From Bacteroides sp. CAG:1060_57_27 (GTDB lineage: Bacteria; Bacteroidota; Bacteroidia; Bacteroidales; UBA932): a stretch of DNA of 64,000 nucleotides. Made by a program: the position numbers and the translations under genes. Position 1 is the first letter of the stretch, and every line of letters begins with the position of its first letter. The stretch spans positions 58,948 through 122,947 of the forward strand of contig MNQT01000024.1 of the NCBI GenBank assembly GCA_001915575.1, written 5' to 3'. Below are positions 1 to 9,022 of this stretch, piece after piece. A model generated the notes under the pieces. The model was not told the origin of the DNA and ran no database searches. It saw only the letters and a list, made by a program, of their open reading frames with translations.

Positions 1-3000
1 CACCGTTGCGCTGCGACATGTCGAGTATGCTCGAGTATTCGTCGGCGGAGTGGGAGAACATGTTGAAACGGTACTTCCCCTCGGGGTCGAGCTTTATCTG
101 TATGTCGAGGTCTCCTATCACGTCGCCCTGCTGTGCCCCCATGGTGTTGGCATAACCCCTGTTGGCCACGCTGCCTCCGACGATCACGCGGTTGTTGAAC
201 AGCTGCGTGGATATCGCCACGTCGAAGATGTTGCTTCCGGTGGAGGCGCTGTTGTGGTAGTCGATGCCTATGTCGACGGGAATCTCCAGTTTCTGGAGTA
301 TGGAGTTGAGCTGTCCGGCCATGAAGCTGGTGACGTTGGAGAGGAGTATGTCGTTGCTGTCTATGATTCCCGAGCTCTCGTCGGGCATGAACGAACCGAG
401 CACGAGCAGGGCCACAAACTGCTTCTGCACCTTGTCGTCGGTCGACAGCGCGCTCTCGACCTGCGAGCGGGCCGTGGGGTTGAGGTCAGGGACGTCAATG
501 CTGAACGACATCCTCGGATTGCGCAACCTGTCGCTGATGTTGATACCGCAGTTCACTGTCCTCTTGAGCCCTTCGGTGGAGTCGGGAATCAGGGCCTCGA
601 GGGATGCCTTGAGGCTGTATACTGCGTCGATGTCGAGCCTGGTGTCGGGGAGGTTGCCCACGAAGCGTATGGAACTGCCCTGCTGGATCGTGAACTCCTT
701 CGAGAGTATGCCCGGTATGGAGAACTGGTATTCACCTTCGTTGACCGTGAGGTCTCCTGTTATGTCCATGATGTCCTGCGACGGCCTGAGGTTGAGCGTC
801 AGGTTGCCCTGGGCGCTGAGCGAGGCCATGTTGCCGCTGGACTTGTCCATCTCCACATAAGCCCTCACGCCGGGCTGGATGCCCAGCCGTGCCCTTATCT
901 GGATGTCCGAACCGCGGCTTTCGACATGCGTCAACTCTTCGAGCATCAGTTCGTAGTCGTCCCTTGCGGAGACTTCCCTCCTGGTGAAGGTAAGCAGGTC
1001 GCTGGTCGTGCCGGTGGCGCTTCCGAATGTGGGTATGTGTATGTTGCCGGGACCCGAGGTGCTGAGCCCGGCGTCTATCACGAGCGAGTTCACGGGACCG
1101 CTCAGGCTGGCGTTTCCGCTGGCCCTGAGCAGTCCGTACACGCCTTCGCCTCCCTGCACGAGGTCGAGTACCTTGAGGTTCTGCAAGGTGAGCTCGGTGT
1201 CGAGCGAGAGGCGGCCGGGATCGCTGAAATCCACCTTGCCCGCGACCGTGCCGCTGCCTCCGTCCGAATCGGCCACCGTCAGAGTGTCGAAGTGGAGGGC
1301 GTCCCCGTCCAGCGACAGGGGACCGTCTATGGTATATCGCACGCCGGTAGCCTTGGGGGTGAGCTGCACTGAATTCAGCCTGAGTCCGTTGCTGCCTGTG
1401 TGGAGCGTCCCCGCGACATTCCGCAGGTTGACGTCTCCGCTGATGCTCCCTTCCGCTCCGCTCAGGACGTCCGGCAGCAGGGCTCCGGCTATCGTCACGG
1501 GGAATTCGTCGAACATGGCGCTGAGGTCGAAGCGTTTCTCGACAGGGAAGTACATTCCCTTGGCGAATATCACGTCTCTGCCGTCAAGGTCGTTGCGTAC
1601 ATAGATCTCGAGGGCGTCCCCGCCTTCTTCGTAGCTGCTTTCGGCCTCTATCCTGCCGAGGGCCGTGCCTGCGACCTCGAGGGAGTCGAGCCTGAGGTCG
1701 AGCAGCATTCCCGGTGTCCTGTCCGGACCTGAATGCAGCGACGCCGTTCCCTCCGCCCGGCCCCGTATGCCGCCCGGAAGGGCTACGACGGCATCGAGCA
1801 GCGAGAGGTCGAACCCGTGTATGTCCACGTCGAGGGTGTCGGCCTGACGGCTGGAGAAGCCTCCGTTCACCGATATGGACTGCCCGCCCTTGGCCAGGCC
1901 GAAGTTCCTGATCGAGAAGCTGTCTTCATGCAGGGTGATGTCCGATTCGTTGAAAGTCCACCTGCCGCTGTCGGTGTCTATGTAGGACTCGAGGGGGTGT
2001 GCCTTGACGATAAGTGTGTTGGTGGAGTCGCGCGCTATGTCCGCATCCATGAGGAAGTGTCCCGAGCCGCCTATGCCTCCGATTCCGTCGAAGTTCAGGG
2101 CGAGTTCCAGCATGTCGTCGTACGCCAGGCCGCTTATTTCGGGAGACTGTATTTCGAAGTTACCGGCCTTCAGGCTCGACCCGCTGACGGTCAGGTTCAG
2201 GCTTTCGCCTATGTTGTCGGCCCTCAGGTCCAGGTCTTTCAGGAAGTTTGACCTGAAGGCTATCCTGCCCGAGTTGACGGTGGCTATGAGTTCTCCGTTG
2301 TCGAGGATCTCGAGGCAGAGGCTGGTGCCGTCGGCTATATACATGCCCGGCGCGACGAACGACAGCAGCTCGCGCGTGTCGCCGGTCTCTATGTCGAGGT
2401 GGAAGCTGGATGTCTCGGCAAGTGGCTTCTGCTCAGGATAGAGCGCAGGCAGTTCGCGCCTGAGGGTCAGCTGCTGCAGGTCTTCCAGGAACTGGGAGGG
2501 GGAGGCTCCCGCCGTCAGGGAAAGCCTTGCGAACGGAGCCGTCATCCTTATGTTCTGTTCCGCCGCGAAATTATAGGCCCTGAAGTCTATGTCGCCTATC
2601 TCGTTGCGGCCCGCGGCGCTTTCGAAGGCAAGGGACGATATCGAGGCTTCTCCGTTTATGTACTGTCCGTCCAGGACAAGGTCGGCGGAAAGGTCGGCCG
2701 CAACCCTGGACATGGTCCTTTCGTCGAGACCGAGGGCGTGCAGGTCGAGGTTCCCTACGGAAGCGTCCATGACGAGCGCCCTTGCCGTGCCGCTGTCCCC
2801 GATGTCTGCCGCGACCTTTGCCTCGAGCAGCAGGTTGGGGTCGGTGCTGGAGAGCGATATCCTCGCACGGCCTCCGGCGAGGGATCCGCTGGCGCCTATC
2901 GAATGATAGTGGTAACCGGCGGCGTCCAGCCCCTTCAGCGCGAGGCTGTCGAGATAGATTTCAGGGCTGTCCGGATAGAGGACCGCCCTTACGGAGGTCT

Positions 3001-4384
3001 CTGCGCTCAGGGCTCCCAAGGCCCCGGAGCCGGTGATCGTTCCGAGGTCGAGCCCGTCCGATACCAGCCTGGCGGCTATCATAAGCGCCCTGGAACTGTC
3101 GGCGAGGTTGCGTATCTCGCCTTCCGTCTCGAGCGAGCCTATCTCTGATTTGAGACCAGCCTTGACCGAGAGCCTGCCTACGGGGCCGGACGCCGAGGCG
3201 TCGAGGATGTAGCTTACGCCGGGAGATATCCCTGAGAGGCTGATGTCGGTTTCCGGCGCGATGTCCCGCACCAGAGTCTCCGCTCCCTGGAATGTGAAGC
3301 GGCAGTTGCCGAGGGATGCCTCCAGCAGGGAGCTGCCGAAGTCCGGAAGTCCCGTGAGCCTGCCGTCCAGCACTCCCGAGATGCCGCTCCCGCCGTCTGC
3401 GAAGACGAGGCCGTCAATGGCGAGGTCGTCGACATATCCTTTCATGTGCCCGGCCTGCAGGTCGAGGAGCGTGCCGCTGCCCCCGAATGCTCCGGTGAAG
3501 TACATCAGTGTCTTGAGAGAGAGACTGGATCGTCTGAGCCTGAGTTCCATAAGTATGTTGTGGACGAAGTCCTCGAACGAGGACGCGTCCTCGTAGGTCA
3601 TGGAGAAATACTCGGCCCTGACCCTTGACCAGGGGTCGTCTATCTCTATGTCGCTCACCAGGGTCTTGCCGTTGCCTACCGATACGTCGGCGCTCAGCCT
3701 GTCCAGCCTGTATCCGGACTTCTCGCTTAGGCTCACCGAGGGAACATGCGCCCTGAGGATTCCGTCCGTGAAGGAGATCGACCGCCCGCGTATGTCGGCA
3801 CTCAGGTCGAGGTCGCCGAAGTCGATGCCCTTCCCTTTGCGGGCCGGAGCTTCGACGAGGTTGGTCATCCTGTAGTGTATCCCGTCGGCGGAGAATTTCC
3901 TGAGGTCGAACAGCCTGCCCTGATGCGGCTTCTTCTCCTTGTCGGGGAGCAGCCCGAATATCCTGCTTATGTTGGTCCTGTATTCGTTGGGCTCTATGAC
4001 GAGGTGGAAGTATGCGCTGTCGAGGCTGACCCTGCCGAGGTGCAGGCCTTCGTGCCTGAGCAGTCCGGCGAGGGTGAATGTGGCCGTCAGGCTGCGTGCA
4101 GTGAGCACCGTGTCAGCCGGCACGACGGCCCGGCCGCGTGCGTCTTCTGTGCAGGGAGAGCCGTCGGTTATAAGGATGTCGGTCATCAGCAGCGCTCCTG
4201 AAGGCATGAGCTTGAGCGTCCCGTACGAAACCTTGCCGTCGAGGGTTTCCGTAATGGAGTCTATCGCGCGGCTGGAGAGCCTGGTCTGCACCGCCGGGGT
4301 CTGGACGGCATACAGCAGCGCCAACACCGAGACCGTCACCAGTCCGGCTATCCTCGCAATTATGTATGAAGCCTTACGCTGCAT
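1..4384 (-). CDS. TamB-like translocation/assembly module protein (partial, runs off left edge)
   Basis: An open frame runs without a stop from the ATG at 4382-4384 to base 2 (about 1461 codons); the C-terminus is outside the window. The N-terminus (MQRKASYIIARIAG...) has one membrane segment at about residues 8-28, followed by a very long repetitive beta-rich region, as in AsmA/TamB (DUF490) proteins that span the periplasm and assist outer-membrane protein or lipid transport. The last visible residues (KYRFNMFSHSADEYSSILD, bases about 20-90) resemble the conserved TamB C-terminal end, so probably few codons are missing. It is divergent from tsaD, with its own TAnnTTTG box at 4417-4424. Family assignment is by pattern only; a generic AsmA-like protein is the alternative. 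Confidence 0.85.
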   Translation of the reverse strand, partial: MQRKASYIIARIAGLVTVSVLALLYAVQTPAVQTRLSSRAIDSITETLDGKVSYGTLKLMPSGALLMTDILITDGSPCTEDARGRAVVPADTVLTARSLTATFTLAGLLRHEGLHLGRVSLDSAYFHLVIEPNEYRTNISRIFGLLPDKEKKPHQGRLFDLRKFSADGIHYRMTNLVEAPARKGKGIDFGDLDLSADIRGRSISFTDGILRAHVPSVSLSEKSGYRLDRLSADVSVGNGKTLVSDIEIDDPWSRVRAEYFSMTYEDASSFEDFVHNILMELRLRRSSLSLKTLMYFTGAFGGSGTLLDLQAGHMKGYVDDLAIDGLVFADGGSGISGVLDGRLTGLPDFGSSLLEASLGNCRFTFQGAETLVRDIAPETDISLSGISPGVSYILDASASGPVGRLSVKAGLKSEIGSLETEGEIRNLADSSRALMIAARLVSDGLDLGTITGSGALGALSAETSVRAVLYPDSPEIYLDSLALKGLDAAGYHYHSIGASGSLAGGRARISLSSTDPNLLLEAKVAADIGDSGTARALVMDASVGNLDLHALGLDERTMSRVAADLSADLVLDGQYINGEASISSLAFESAAGRNEIGDIDFRAYNFAAEQNIRMTAPFARLSLTAGASPSQFLEDLQQLTLRRELPALYPEQKPLAETSSFHLDIETGDTRELLSFVAPGMYIADGTSLCLEILDNGELIATVNSGRIAFRSNFLKDLDLRADNIGESLNLTVSGSSLKAGNFEIQSPEISGLAYDDMLELALNFDGIGGIGGSGHFLMDADIARDSTNTLIVKAHPLESYIDTDSGRWTFNESDITLHEDSFSIRNFGLAKGGQSISVNGGFSSRQADTLDVDIHGFDLSLLDAVVALPGGIRGRAEGTASLHSGPDRTPGMLLDLRLDSLEVAGTALGRIEAESSYEEGGDALEIYVRNDLDGRDVIFAKGMYFPVEKRFDLSAMFDEFPVTIAGALLPDVLSGAEGSISGDVNLRNVAGTLHTGSNGLRLNSVQLTPKATGVRYTIDGPLSLDGDALHFDTLTVADSDGGSGTVAGKVDFSDPGRLSLDTELTLQNLKVLDLVQGGEGVYGLLRASGNASLSGPVNSLVIDAGLSTSGPGNIHIPTFGSATGTTSDLLTFTRREVSARDDYELMLEELTHVESRGSDIQIRARLGIQPGVRAYVEMDKSSGNMASLSAQGNLTLNLRPSQDIMDITGDLTVNEGEYQFSIPGILSKEFTIQQGSSIRFVGNLPDTRLDIDAVYSLKASLEALIPDSTEGLKRTVNCGINISDRLRNPRMSFSIDVPDLNPTARSQVESALSTDDKVQKQFVALLVLGSFMPDESSGIIDSNDILLSNVTSFMAGQLNSILQKLEIPVDIGIDYHNSASTGSNIFDVAISTQLFNNRVIVGGSVANRGYANTMGAQQGDVIGDLDIQIKLDPEGKYRFNMFSHSADEYSSILDMSQRNG

Positions 4385-4416
4385 GTCGGGACCCGCTCCA
4401 GAATACCTGTAATCTG

Positions 4417-4424
4417 CAAATATA
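4417..4424 (-). promoter_or_regulatory. Bacteroidetes -7 box for the tamB-like gene
   Basis: TATATTTG reads on the minus strand 32 nt before the ATG at 4384. It matches the TAnnTTTG box of the Bacteroidetes primary sigma factor and lies back to back with the tsaD promoter. Confidence 0.6.
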
Positions 4425-4436
4425 ATGTTTTTTTCT

Positions 4437-4444
4437 TACCTTTG
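4437..4444 (+). promoter_or_regulatory. Bacteroidetes -7 box for tsaD
   Basis: TACCTTTG lies 22 nt before the tsaD ATG at 4467 and matches TAnnTTTG. This box also argues against an upstream start at 4425, which would precede the promoter. Confidence 0.6.
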
Positions 4445-4466
4445 CGGACTACTTATCCAGACCGTT

Positions 4467-5489
4467 ATGGCAGACATTATACTTGGCATAGAATCGTCTT
4501 GCGACGATACTTCCGCCGCAGTGATACGCGACGGCTACCTGCTCTCGAACGTGATCGCGAGCCAGGACGTACACCGCGCTTACGGCGGAGTCGTGCCCGA
4601 ACTTGCATCCCGCGCGCATGAGCTCAACATAGTGCCGGTGGTCAGCGAGGCTCTGTCGAGGGCTTCGGTAAGTGCGTCGCAGCTCACGGCAATCGCATTC
4701 ACCCGCGGCCCCGGGCTTCTCGGCTCGCTGCTTGTCGGGACTTCGTTCGCCAAGGCTATGGGGCTCGCCCTCGACATCCCGATAGTCATGGTGAACCACC
4801 TCCAGGGCCATATCCTCGCCAATTTCATCAGGCAGCCGGACAAGCCGGTGAGGGAGCCTTCGTTCCCGTACCTGTGCCTGCTCGTGAGCGGAGGCAACTC
4901 GCAGATAGTACGCGTCGACGACCCTCTGCATTTCGAGATACTCGGCCAGACGATCGACGACGCCGTGGGTGAGGCGTTCGACAAGTGCTCCAAGATGATG
5001 GGCCTCGGCTATCCCGGCGGCCCGGTTATAGACCGCCTCGCGAAGCAAGGCGATCCGACCCGTTTCAAGTTTGCGAAGCCCCATGTACCCGGGCTGGACT
5101 ACAGCTTCAGCGGCATCAAGACCTCGCTGCTGTATTTCGTGCGCGACGAGATCAGGAAGGATCCCGACTTCATCGAGAAGAACAAGGAAGATCTCTGCGC
5201 GTCGTTCCAGACGGCCCTGATAGACATACTGCTCGACAAGCTCGTCAAGGCCGCGAAGCAGACCGGCATAAGGGAGGTGACCATAGGGGGCGGAGTGTCA
5301 GCGAACAGCGCCCTGCGCTCGAGGATAGGGCAGGAAGGGGAGAAACGCGGCTGGAACACCTACCTCCCGGAGTTCAAGTTCACGACCGACAACGCCGCGA
5401 TGATAGCCATAGCCGGCTACTACCATTACCTTGCCGGAGAGAGGACGCCGCTCGACGTGGCCCCCGTCTCCCGCATGGCCGACTTTTAG
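4467..5489 (+). CDS. tsaD: tRNA N6-threonylcarbamoyladenosine transferase TsaD
   Basis: TsaD transfers the threonylcarbamoyl group from TC-AMP to A37 of ANN-decoding tRNAs, working in the cytoplasm with TsaB and TsaE. The 340-residue protein has the family length. It begins MADIILGIESSCDDTSAAV, an ASKHA-type nucleotide-binding start, and carries the metal-binding HLQGH motif near residue 110 and GGGVSANSALR in the C-terminal lobe. The start is ATG 4467, because an upstream in-frame ATG at 4425 precedes the promoter box. A flavoprotein gene follows after 20 nt and is probably cotranscribed. Confidence 0.97.
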   Translation: MADIILGIESSCDDTSAAVIRDGYLLSNVIASQDVHRAYGGVVPELASRAHELNIVPVVSEALSRASVSASQLTAIAFTRGPGLLGSLLVGTSFAKAMGLALDIPIVMVNHLQGHILANFIRQPDKPVREPSFPYLCLLVSGGNSQIVRVDDPLHFEILGQTIDDAVGEAFDKCSKMMGLGYPGGPVIDRLAKQGDPTRFKFAKPHVPGLDYSFSGIKTSLLYFVRDEIRKDPDFIEKNKEDLCASFQTALIDILLDKLVKAAKQTGIREVTIGGGVSANSALRSRIGQEGEKRGWNTYLPEFKFTTDNAAMIAIAGYYHYLAGERTPLDVAPVSRMADF

Positions 5490-5509
5490 CATTGTAACGA
5501 TACAAGGGA

Positions 5510-7027
5510 ATGAAGGAGTTCGAGATATGCTGCCCCCTGACCCGCGAGCCCCGTCTCAAGGAGATAGAGGCCAAGGCGGGAGGCATGAAATGGGTGCTGA
5601 AGAAGCGCTCGATAGATGCCCGCAAGGAACCCGTGTGGCGCTATCGCTACGAGGCCTACGGACCTGACGAGAAGTACGAACCCTATGTGCTGCCGGAGTT
5701 CCCGGACGTGCATTCCTCCCGGACCGTGGCCGTGGTCGGAGCCGGGCCTGCCGGGCTCTTCGCGGCCCTGAGGCTCATCTCCTGCGGGCTAAGACCCTTG
5801 ATACTCGAGAGGGGTAAGGACGTGCACGGGCGCAAGCCCGACATGGCGAGGCTCTCGCGCGAGGGGACGGTCGACCCCGATTCCAACTACTGCTACGGCG
5901 AGGGCGGCGCCGGGGCGTTCTCCGACGGCAAGCTGTATACCCGCTCCACCAAGAGGGGCGATGTAGGCATGATACTCAACCTGCTAGTCAGCTTCGGCGC
6001 CTCGAAGGACATACTCATAGATTCGCATCCCCACATCGGCTCAGACAAGCTTCCCGCGATAGTCGAGAACATCCGCAAGTTCATAGTCGGGAAGGGCGGG
6101 GAATACCGTTTCGGCTCCAGGGTCGTCGCAATCGAGGGCGGCTGCGGCGCCGGGTTCAGCCTGAAATGCGCCGACGGTTCCGTATACGGGGCCGAGAGGG
6201 TGATACTCGCCACCGGGCATTCCGCAAGGGATGTCTACGAGATGCTGCGCTCGGACGGAGGCGTGCTGGAGGCGAAGGGCTTCGCCATGGGCGTGCGGGT
6301 CGAGCATCCGCAGGAGAAGATCAACTGGAACCAGTACCACGGGCAGTGGAAGCCCGGCGTGCCCGCGGCTGAGTATTCGTTCGTCGAGCAGGTCGACGGC
6401 AGGGGAGTGTTCTCGTTCTGCATGTGCCCCGGAGGCATACTGGTGCCCTCTTCCACCGAGAACGGCACCGTGGTGATGAACGGCATGTCCAACTCCGCGC
6501 GCAGCGGCAGCTTCGCCAATGCCGGGGTAGTCGTGCAGATAGAGCCGGACGACGTTCCGGGAGACGACCCTATGCGCCTCATGGATTTCCAGCACAGGGT
6601 GGAATGCGACATGTATACGGCGGCGCAGTCGCTCGGAGCCGTGCATCCTCTCTGCGCCCCGGCTCAGAGAATGGAGGACTTCTGCCTCGGCAAGGTCTCC
6701 AGGACCATGCCTCCTACCAGCTATCATCCCGGAGTGGTAAGCGCCCCGCTGCACGAGCTGCTGCCGCCCATGGTCGCCGACAGGCTGAGGAAGGTGTTCC
6801 CGCGCGTGAAGATGCGCAGCTACTATACGAACGCCGCCCTGCTGCTCGGGGTGGAGTCGCGCACCTCGTCGCCGGTGCGCATACCGCGCGATCCGCAGAC
6901 TTACGAGTATGTGTCGCGCAGGGGCATATATCCCTGCGGAGAAGGTGCCGGATATTCGGGCGGAATAGTCTCGAGCGCAATAGACGGCGTCAACGCCGCG
7001 TCCGCGCTGGCAGCCTCTCTCGCATGA
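5510..7027 (+). CDS. FAD-dependent dehydrogenase, COG2509 type
   Basis: This is a 505-residue cytoplasmic flavoprotein. After about 75 N-terminal residues (MKEFEICCPLTREPRLKEIE) comes the dinucleotide-binding motif VVGAGPAGLFAALRL near residues 74-90, then the conserved segment NYCYGEGGAGAFSDGKLYTR and a C-terminal FAD-contact segment GEGAGYSGGIVSSAIDG. That order is typical of the uncharacterised FAD-dependent dehydrogenases of COG2509. The substrate is unknown. It lies 20 nt after tsaD and converges on mnmA, whose stop is 19 nt away. Confidence 0.85.
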   Translation: MKEFEICCPLTREPRLKEIEAKAGGMKWVLKKRSIDARKEPVWRYRYEAYGPDEKYEPYVLPEFPDVHSSRTVAVVGAGPAGLFAALRLISCGLRPLILERGKDVHGRKPDMARLSREGTVDPDSNYCYGEGGAGAFSDGKLYTRSTKRGDVGMILNLLVSFGASKDILIDSHPHIGSDKLPAIVENIRKFIVGKGGEYRFGSRVVAIEGGCGAGFSLKCADGSVYGAERVILATGHSARDVYEMLRSDGGVLEAKGFAMGVRVEHPQEKINWNQYHGQWKPGVPAAEYSFVEQVDGRGVFSFCMCPGGILVPSSTENGTVVMNGMSNSARSGSFANAGVVVQIEPDDVPGDDPMRLMDFQHRVECDMYTAAQSLGAVHPLCAPAQRMEDFCLGKVSRTMPPTSYHPGVVSAPLHELLPPMVADRLRKVFPRVKMRSYYTNAALLLGVESRTSSPVRIPRDPQTYEYVSRRGIYPCGEGAGYSGGIVSSAIDGVNAASALAASLA

Positions 7028-7046
7028 CGGACTTCTGTGCGGGGGC

Positions 7047-8354
7047 TCAGATGACTCCGCTGCCTTCCATTTCCCCGTCGGGAGCGTACCATACGGCGAA
7101 CTGCCCGGGGGTGATGCTTCTCTGCGGAGTGTCGAAAAGTATGTAGAGCGCCTCGGAGCGCATTATCAGCGTGGCGTCCTGCAGCGGCTGGCGGTAGCGT
7201 ATGCGCACCCTGTACCTGCGCGTCTGTCCGGGCTGCATGGTTCTCTGCGGCCTTATCCAGTGTATGTCTCCGCGCGCTATCCTCAGACAGCTGCGTGTCA
7301 TGCCCCTGTGGCTCTCGCCCTCGCCCACGAATACGATGTTCCTCTCCATGTCGGTCGCCAGCACGAACAGAGGCTGGGCGTGCCCTCCTATCGCGAGTCC
7401 CTTCCTCTGGCCTATCGTGTAGAACTGTGCCCCGTCGTGCCTGCCTATAACGGCGCCGTAGGGGTTCGGCCTGTAGCGGGTCTTCCTTATGTGGTGCCTG
7501 CCGGAGCGGTAGGTCTCGGTCTCGAAGCGGATATCCCTGTAGTCAAGCGGTGTGGACAGCTCGTCGAGTTCGGCGTCGCTGATGCCGTCCTGTCCGGATG
7601 CGGGTGCTCCGGTGTCCAGGGCTTTCCTGGTCTTTTCGAGCAGGCCGAGGCAGCGGAGATAATGCAGGTTGGAGCCGTAGTATGCGTCGAACACCTCGAC
7701 GACCTCGCCCTCGGAGGGCGCTATCTTCTGTTGCAGGAATACGGGAAGGTCGACCTTCCCGACGAAGCATATCCCCTGGGAGTCCTTCTTGTCGGCCGAG
7801 GGCAGGTAAGCCTCCCTGGCGATGCGCCTCACCTCGCTCTTGAGCAGGTTTCCTATGGGGAAGAGCGCGTGCCGGAGCTGCTCCTGGCCGAGCTGGCAGA
7901 GGAAGTAGCTCTGGTCCTTTCCGGGGTCGCTGCCCTCGAGTATGCGGCAGGTGCCGTCGGGCAGGGTCTCCTTGCGGCAGTAGTGCCCCGTGGCCACCAT
8001 GTCGGCCCCGAGTTTCCTCGCGGCCTCGAGGAAGGCGTCGAACTTGATCTCGCGGTTGCAGAGCACATCGGGGTTGGGGGTGCGTCCCCGGGCGTATTCG
8101 TCGAACATGTAGTCGACGACCCTCTTGCGGTATTCACTGCTGAGGTCGACGAAATAGAACGGTATGCCTATCTTGCGCGCCACCATTTCGGCTATGAACC
8201 TGTCTTCCTCCCATTCGCACTCGCCGTGCAGCGTGCCCTCGGTGTCGTGCCAGTTCTGCATGAACATCGCGAACACGTCGCATCCCTGCCTCTTGAGCAG
8301 CAGGGCGGCCACGCTGGAGTCCACGCCTCCCGACAATCCTACGCAAATTTTCAT
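7047..8354 (-). CDS. mnmA: tRNA-specific 2-thiouridylase MnmA
   Basis: MnmA puts sulfur on U34 of tRNA-Lys, -Glu and -Gln, using ATP and a sulfur relay. The start is the ATG at 8352-8354 (MKICVGLSGGVDSS), which opens directly with the PP-loop SGGVDSS. The two catalytic cysteines are visible in NPDVLCNREIKF and DSQGICFVG. The protein is 435 residues, longer than the usual 360-380; the extra length lies in the C-terminal half, around DGISDAELDELSTPLDYRD. A longer upstream frame exists but would swallow cdd and the intergenic promoter. Confidence 0.95.
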   Translation of the reverse strand: MKICVGLSGGVDSSVAALLLKRQGCDVFAMFMQNWHDTEGTLHGECEWEEDRFIAEMVARKIGIPFYFVDLSSEYRKRVVDYMFDEYARGRTPNPDVLCNREIKFDAFLEAARKLGADMVATGHYCRKETLPDGTCRILEGSDPGKDQSYFLCQLGQEQLRHALFPIGNLLKSEVRRIAREAYLPSADKKDSQGICFVGKVDLPVFLQQKIAPSEGEVVEVFDAYYGSNLHYLRCLGLLEKTRKALDTGAPASGQDGISDAELDELSTPLDYRDIRFETETYRSGRHHIRKTRYRPNPYGAVIGRHDGAQFYTIGQRKGLAIGGHAQPLFVLATDMERNIVFVGEGESHRGMTRSCLRIARGDIHWIRPQRTMQPGQTRRYRVRIRYRQPLQDATLIMRSEALYILFDTPQRSITPGQFAVWYAPDGEMEGSGVI

Positions 8355-8361
8355 ACCGGCG

Positions 8362-8369
8362 CAAAAGTA
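8362..8369 (-). promoter_or_regulatory. -7 box for mnmA
   Basis: TACTTTTG on the minus strand lies 7 nt upstream of the mnmA ATG, so any 5' leader is very short. A weaker TATATTCG on the plus strand (8383-8390) may serve cdd. Confidence 0.5.
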
Positions 8370-8414
8370 GCAAAAAAATGCGTATATTCGGCTCGACCAA
8401 ACATGATTGACACT

Positions 8415-8888
8415 ATGCAACACAAGCGACTTGAAATCAGCTATACCGAATATTCGTCCCTCGCAGAGCTGGAACCGTCCGACCGCGAGCTCGCCGAGGC
8501 GGCGATAGATGCGATGAAGGGTTCGTATTCCCCCTATTCCCGTTTCCGCGTGGGAGCCGCCGTGCGCCTTTCGGGAGGCGGGATAGTCAAGGGGGCCAAC
8601 CAGGAGAACTCGGCATTCCCCTCCGGCCTGTGCGCCGAGCGTACCGCGATGTTCGCGGCGAGCAGCTGGTATCCCGACGAGGACATGACCGCCATTGCAA
8701 TAGCCGGCGGCCTCGAGGGCAGGCTCGCCCCTTCGCCTGCCACGCCCTGCGGTGCGTGCCGTCAGGTTATGGCCCAGTACCAGCACCGCTCCGGCAAGCC
8801 GATGAAGGTGCTCATGGTCGCGGACGGCCGTATATGGAGTTTCGAAAAGGTCGACGACATACTGCCGTTCATTTTCGACAGCATTTAG
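8415..8888 (+). CDS. cdd: Cytidine deaminase
   Basis: Homotetramer-type cytidine deaminase (about 157 residues) that converts cytidine or deoxycytidine to uridine for pyrimidine salvage. The zinc site is intact: CAERTAMFAA supplies Cys and the catalytic Glu, and PCGACRQ supplies the other two cysteines. The start is ambiguous between ATG 8403 and ATG 8415; I chose 8415 (MQHKRLEISY) because the putative promoter TATATTCG ends at 8390 and the extra residues look unconserved. It is divergent from mnmA and followed within 12 nt by the SRP RNA promoter. Confidence 0.93.
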   Translation: MQHKRLEISYTEYSSLAELEPSDRELAEAAIDAMKGSYSPYSRFRVGAAVRLSGGGIVKGANQENSAFPSGLCAERTAMFAASSWYPDEDMTAIAIAGGLEGRLAPSPATPCGACRQVMAQYQHRSGKPMKVLMVADGRIWSFEKVDDILPFIFDSI

Positions 8889-8899
8889 AAAATTTTGCT

Positions 8900-8907
8900 T
8901 ATCTTTG
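8900..8907 (+). promoter_or_regulatory. -7 box for the SRP RNA
   Basis: TATCTTTG lies directly before the first base of the SRP RNA closing stem (about 8911), at the spacing expected for a TAnnTTTG box and its start site. Confidence 0.65.
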
Positions 8908-8910
8908 CAC

Positions 8911-9008
8911 GGGGAAAGTCGTACACGACCAGCTCCCTTCAAATCCTCCAGGGCCGGAAGGCAGCAAAGGTAGAAGGTCGTAGCGGTGCGATGTGCTAAG
9001 CTTTCCCT
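8911..9008 (+). ncRNA. ffs: Bacterial small signal recognition particle RNA (4.5S)
   Basis: The RNA component of SRP, which binds Ffh and targets nascent membrane proteins. The conserved apical segment AGGGCCGGAAGGCAGCAAAGG lies at 8949-8969, and the closing stem is GGGAAAG (8912-8918) with CTTTCCC (9001-9007). The short hairpin of about 98 nt without an Alu domain is the usual Gram-negative form. The exact 3' end is not resolved; T residues follow at 9008-9012. Confidence 0.93.
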
Positions 9009-9022
9009 TTTTCCGTATATAT

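Noticed and set aside
50-4201. Long open frames on the plus strand opposite the TamB-like gene
   Set aside because: They are antisense shadows: GC-rich codon bias on the minus strand suppresses stops. They lack domains, whereas the minus frame has a coherent membrane anchor and TamB-like end.
8993-9022. Earlier start for the HI0933-type flavoprotein at 8993
   Set aside because: It lies inside the closing stem of the SRP RNA; ATG 9023 gives the canonical Rossmann N-terminus.
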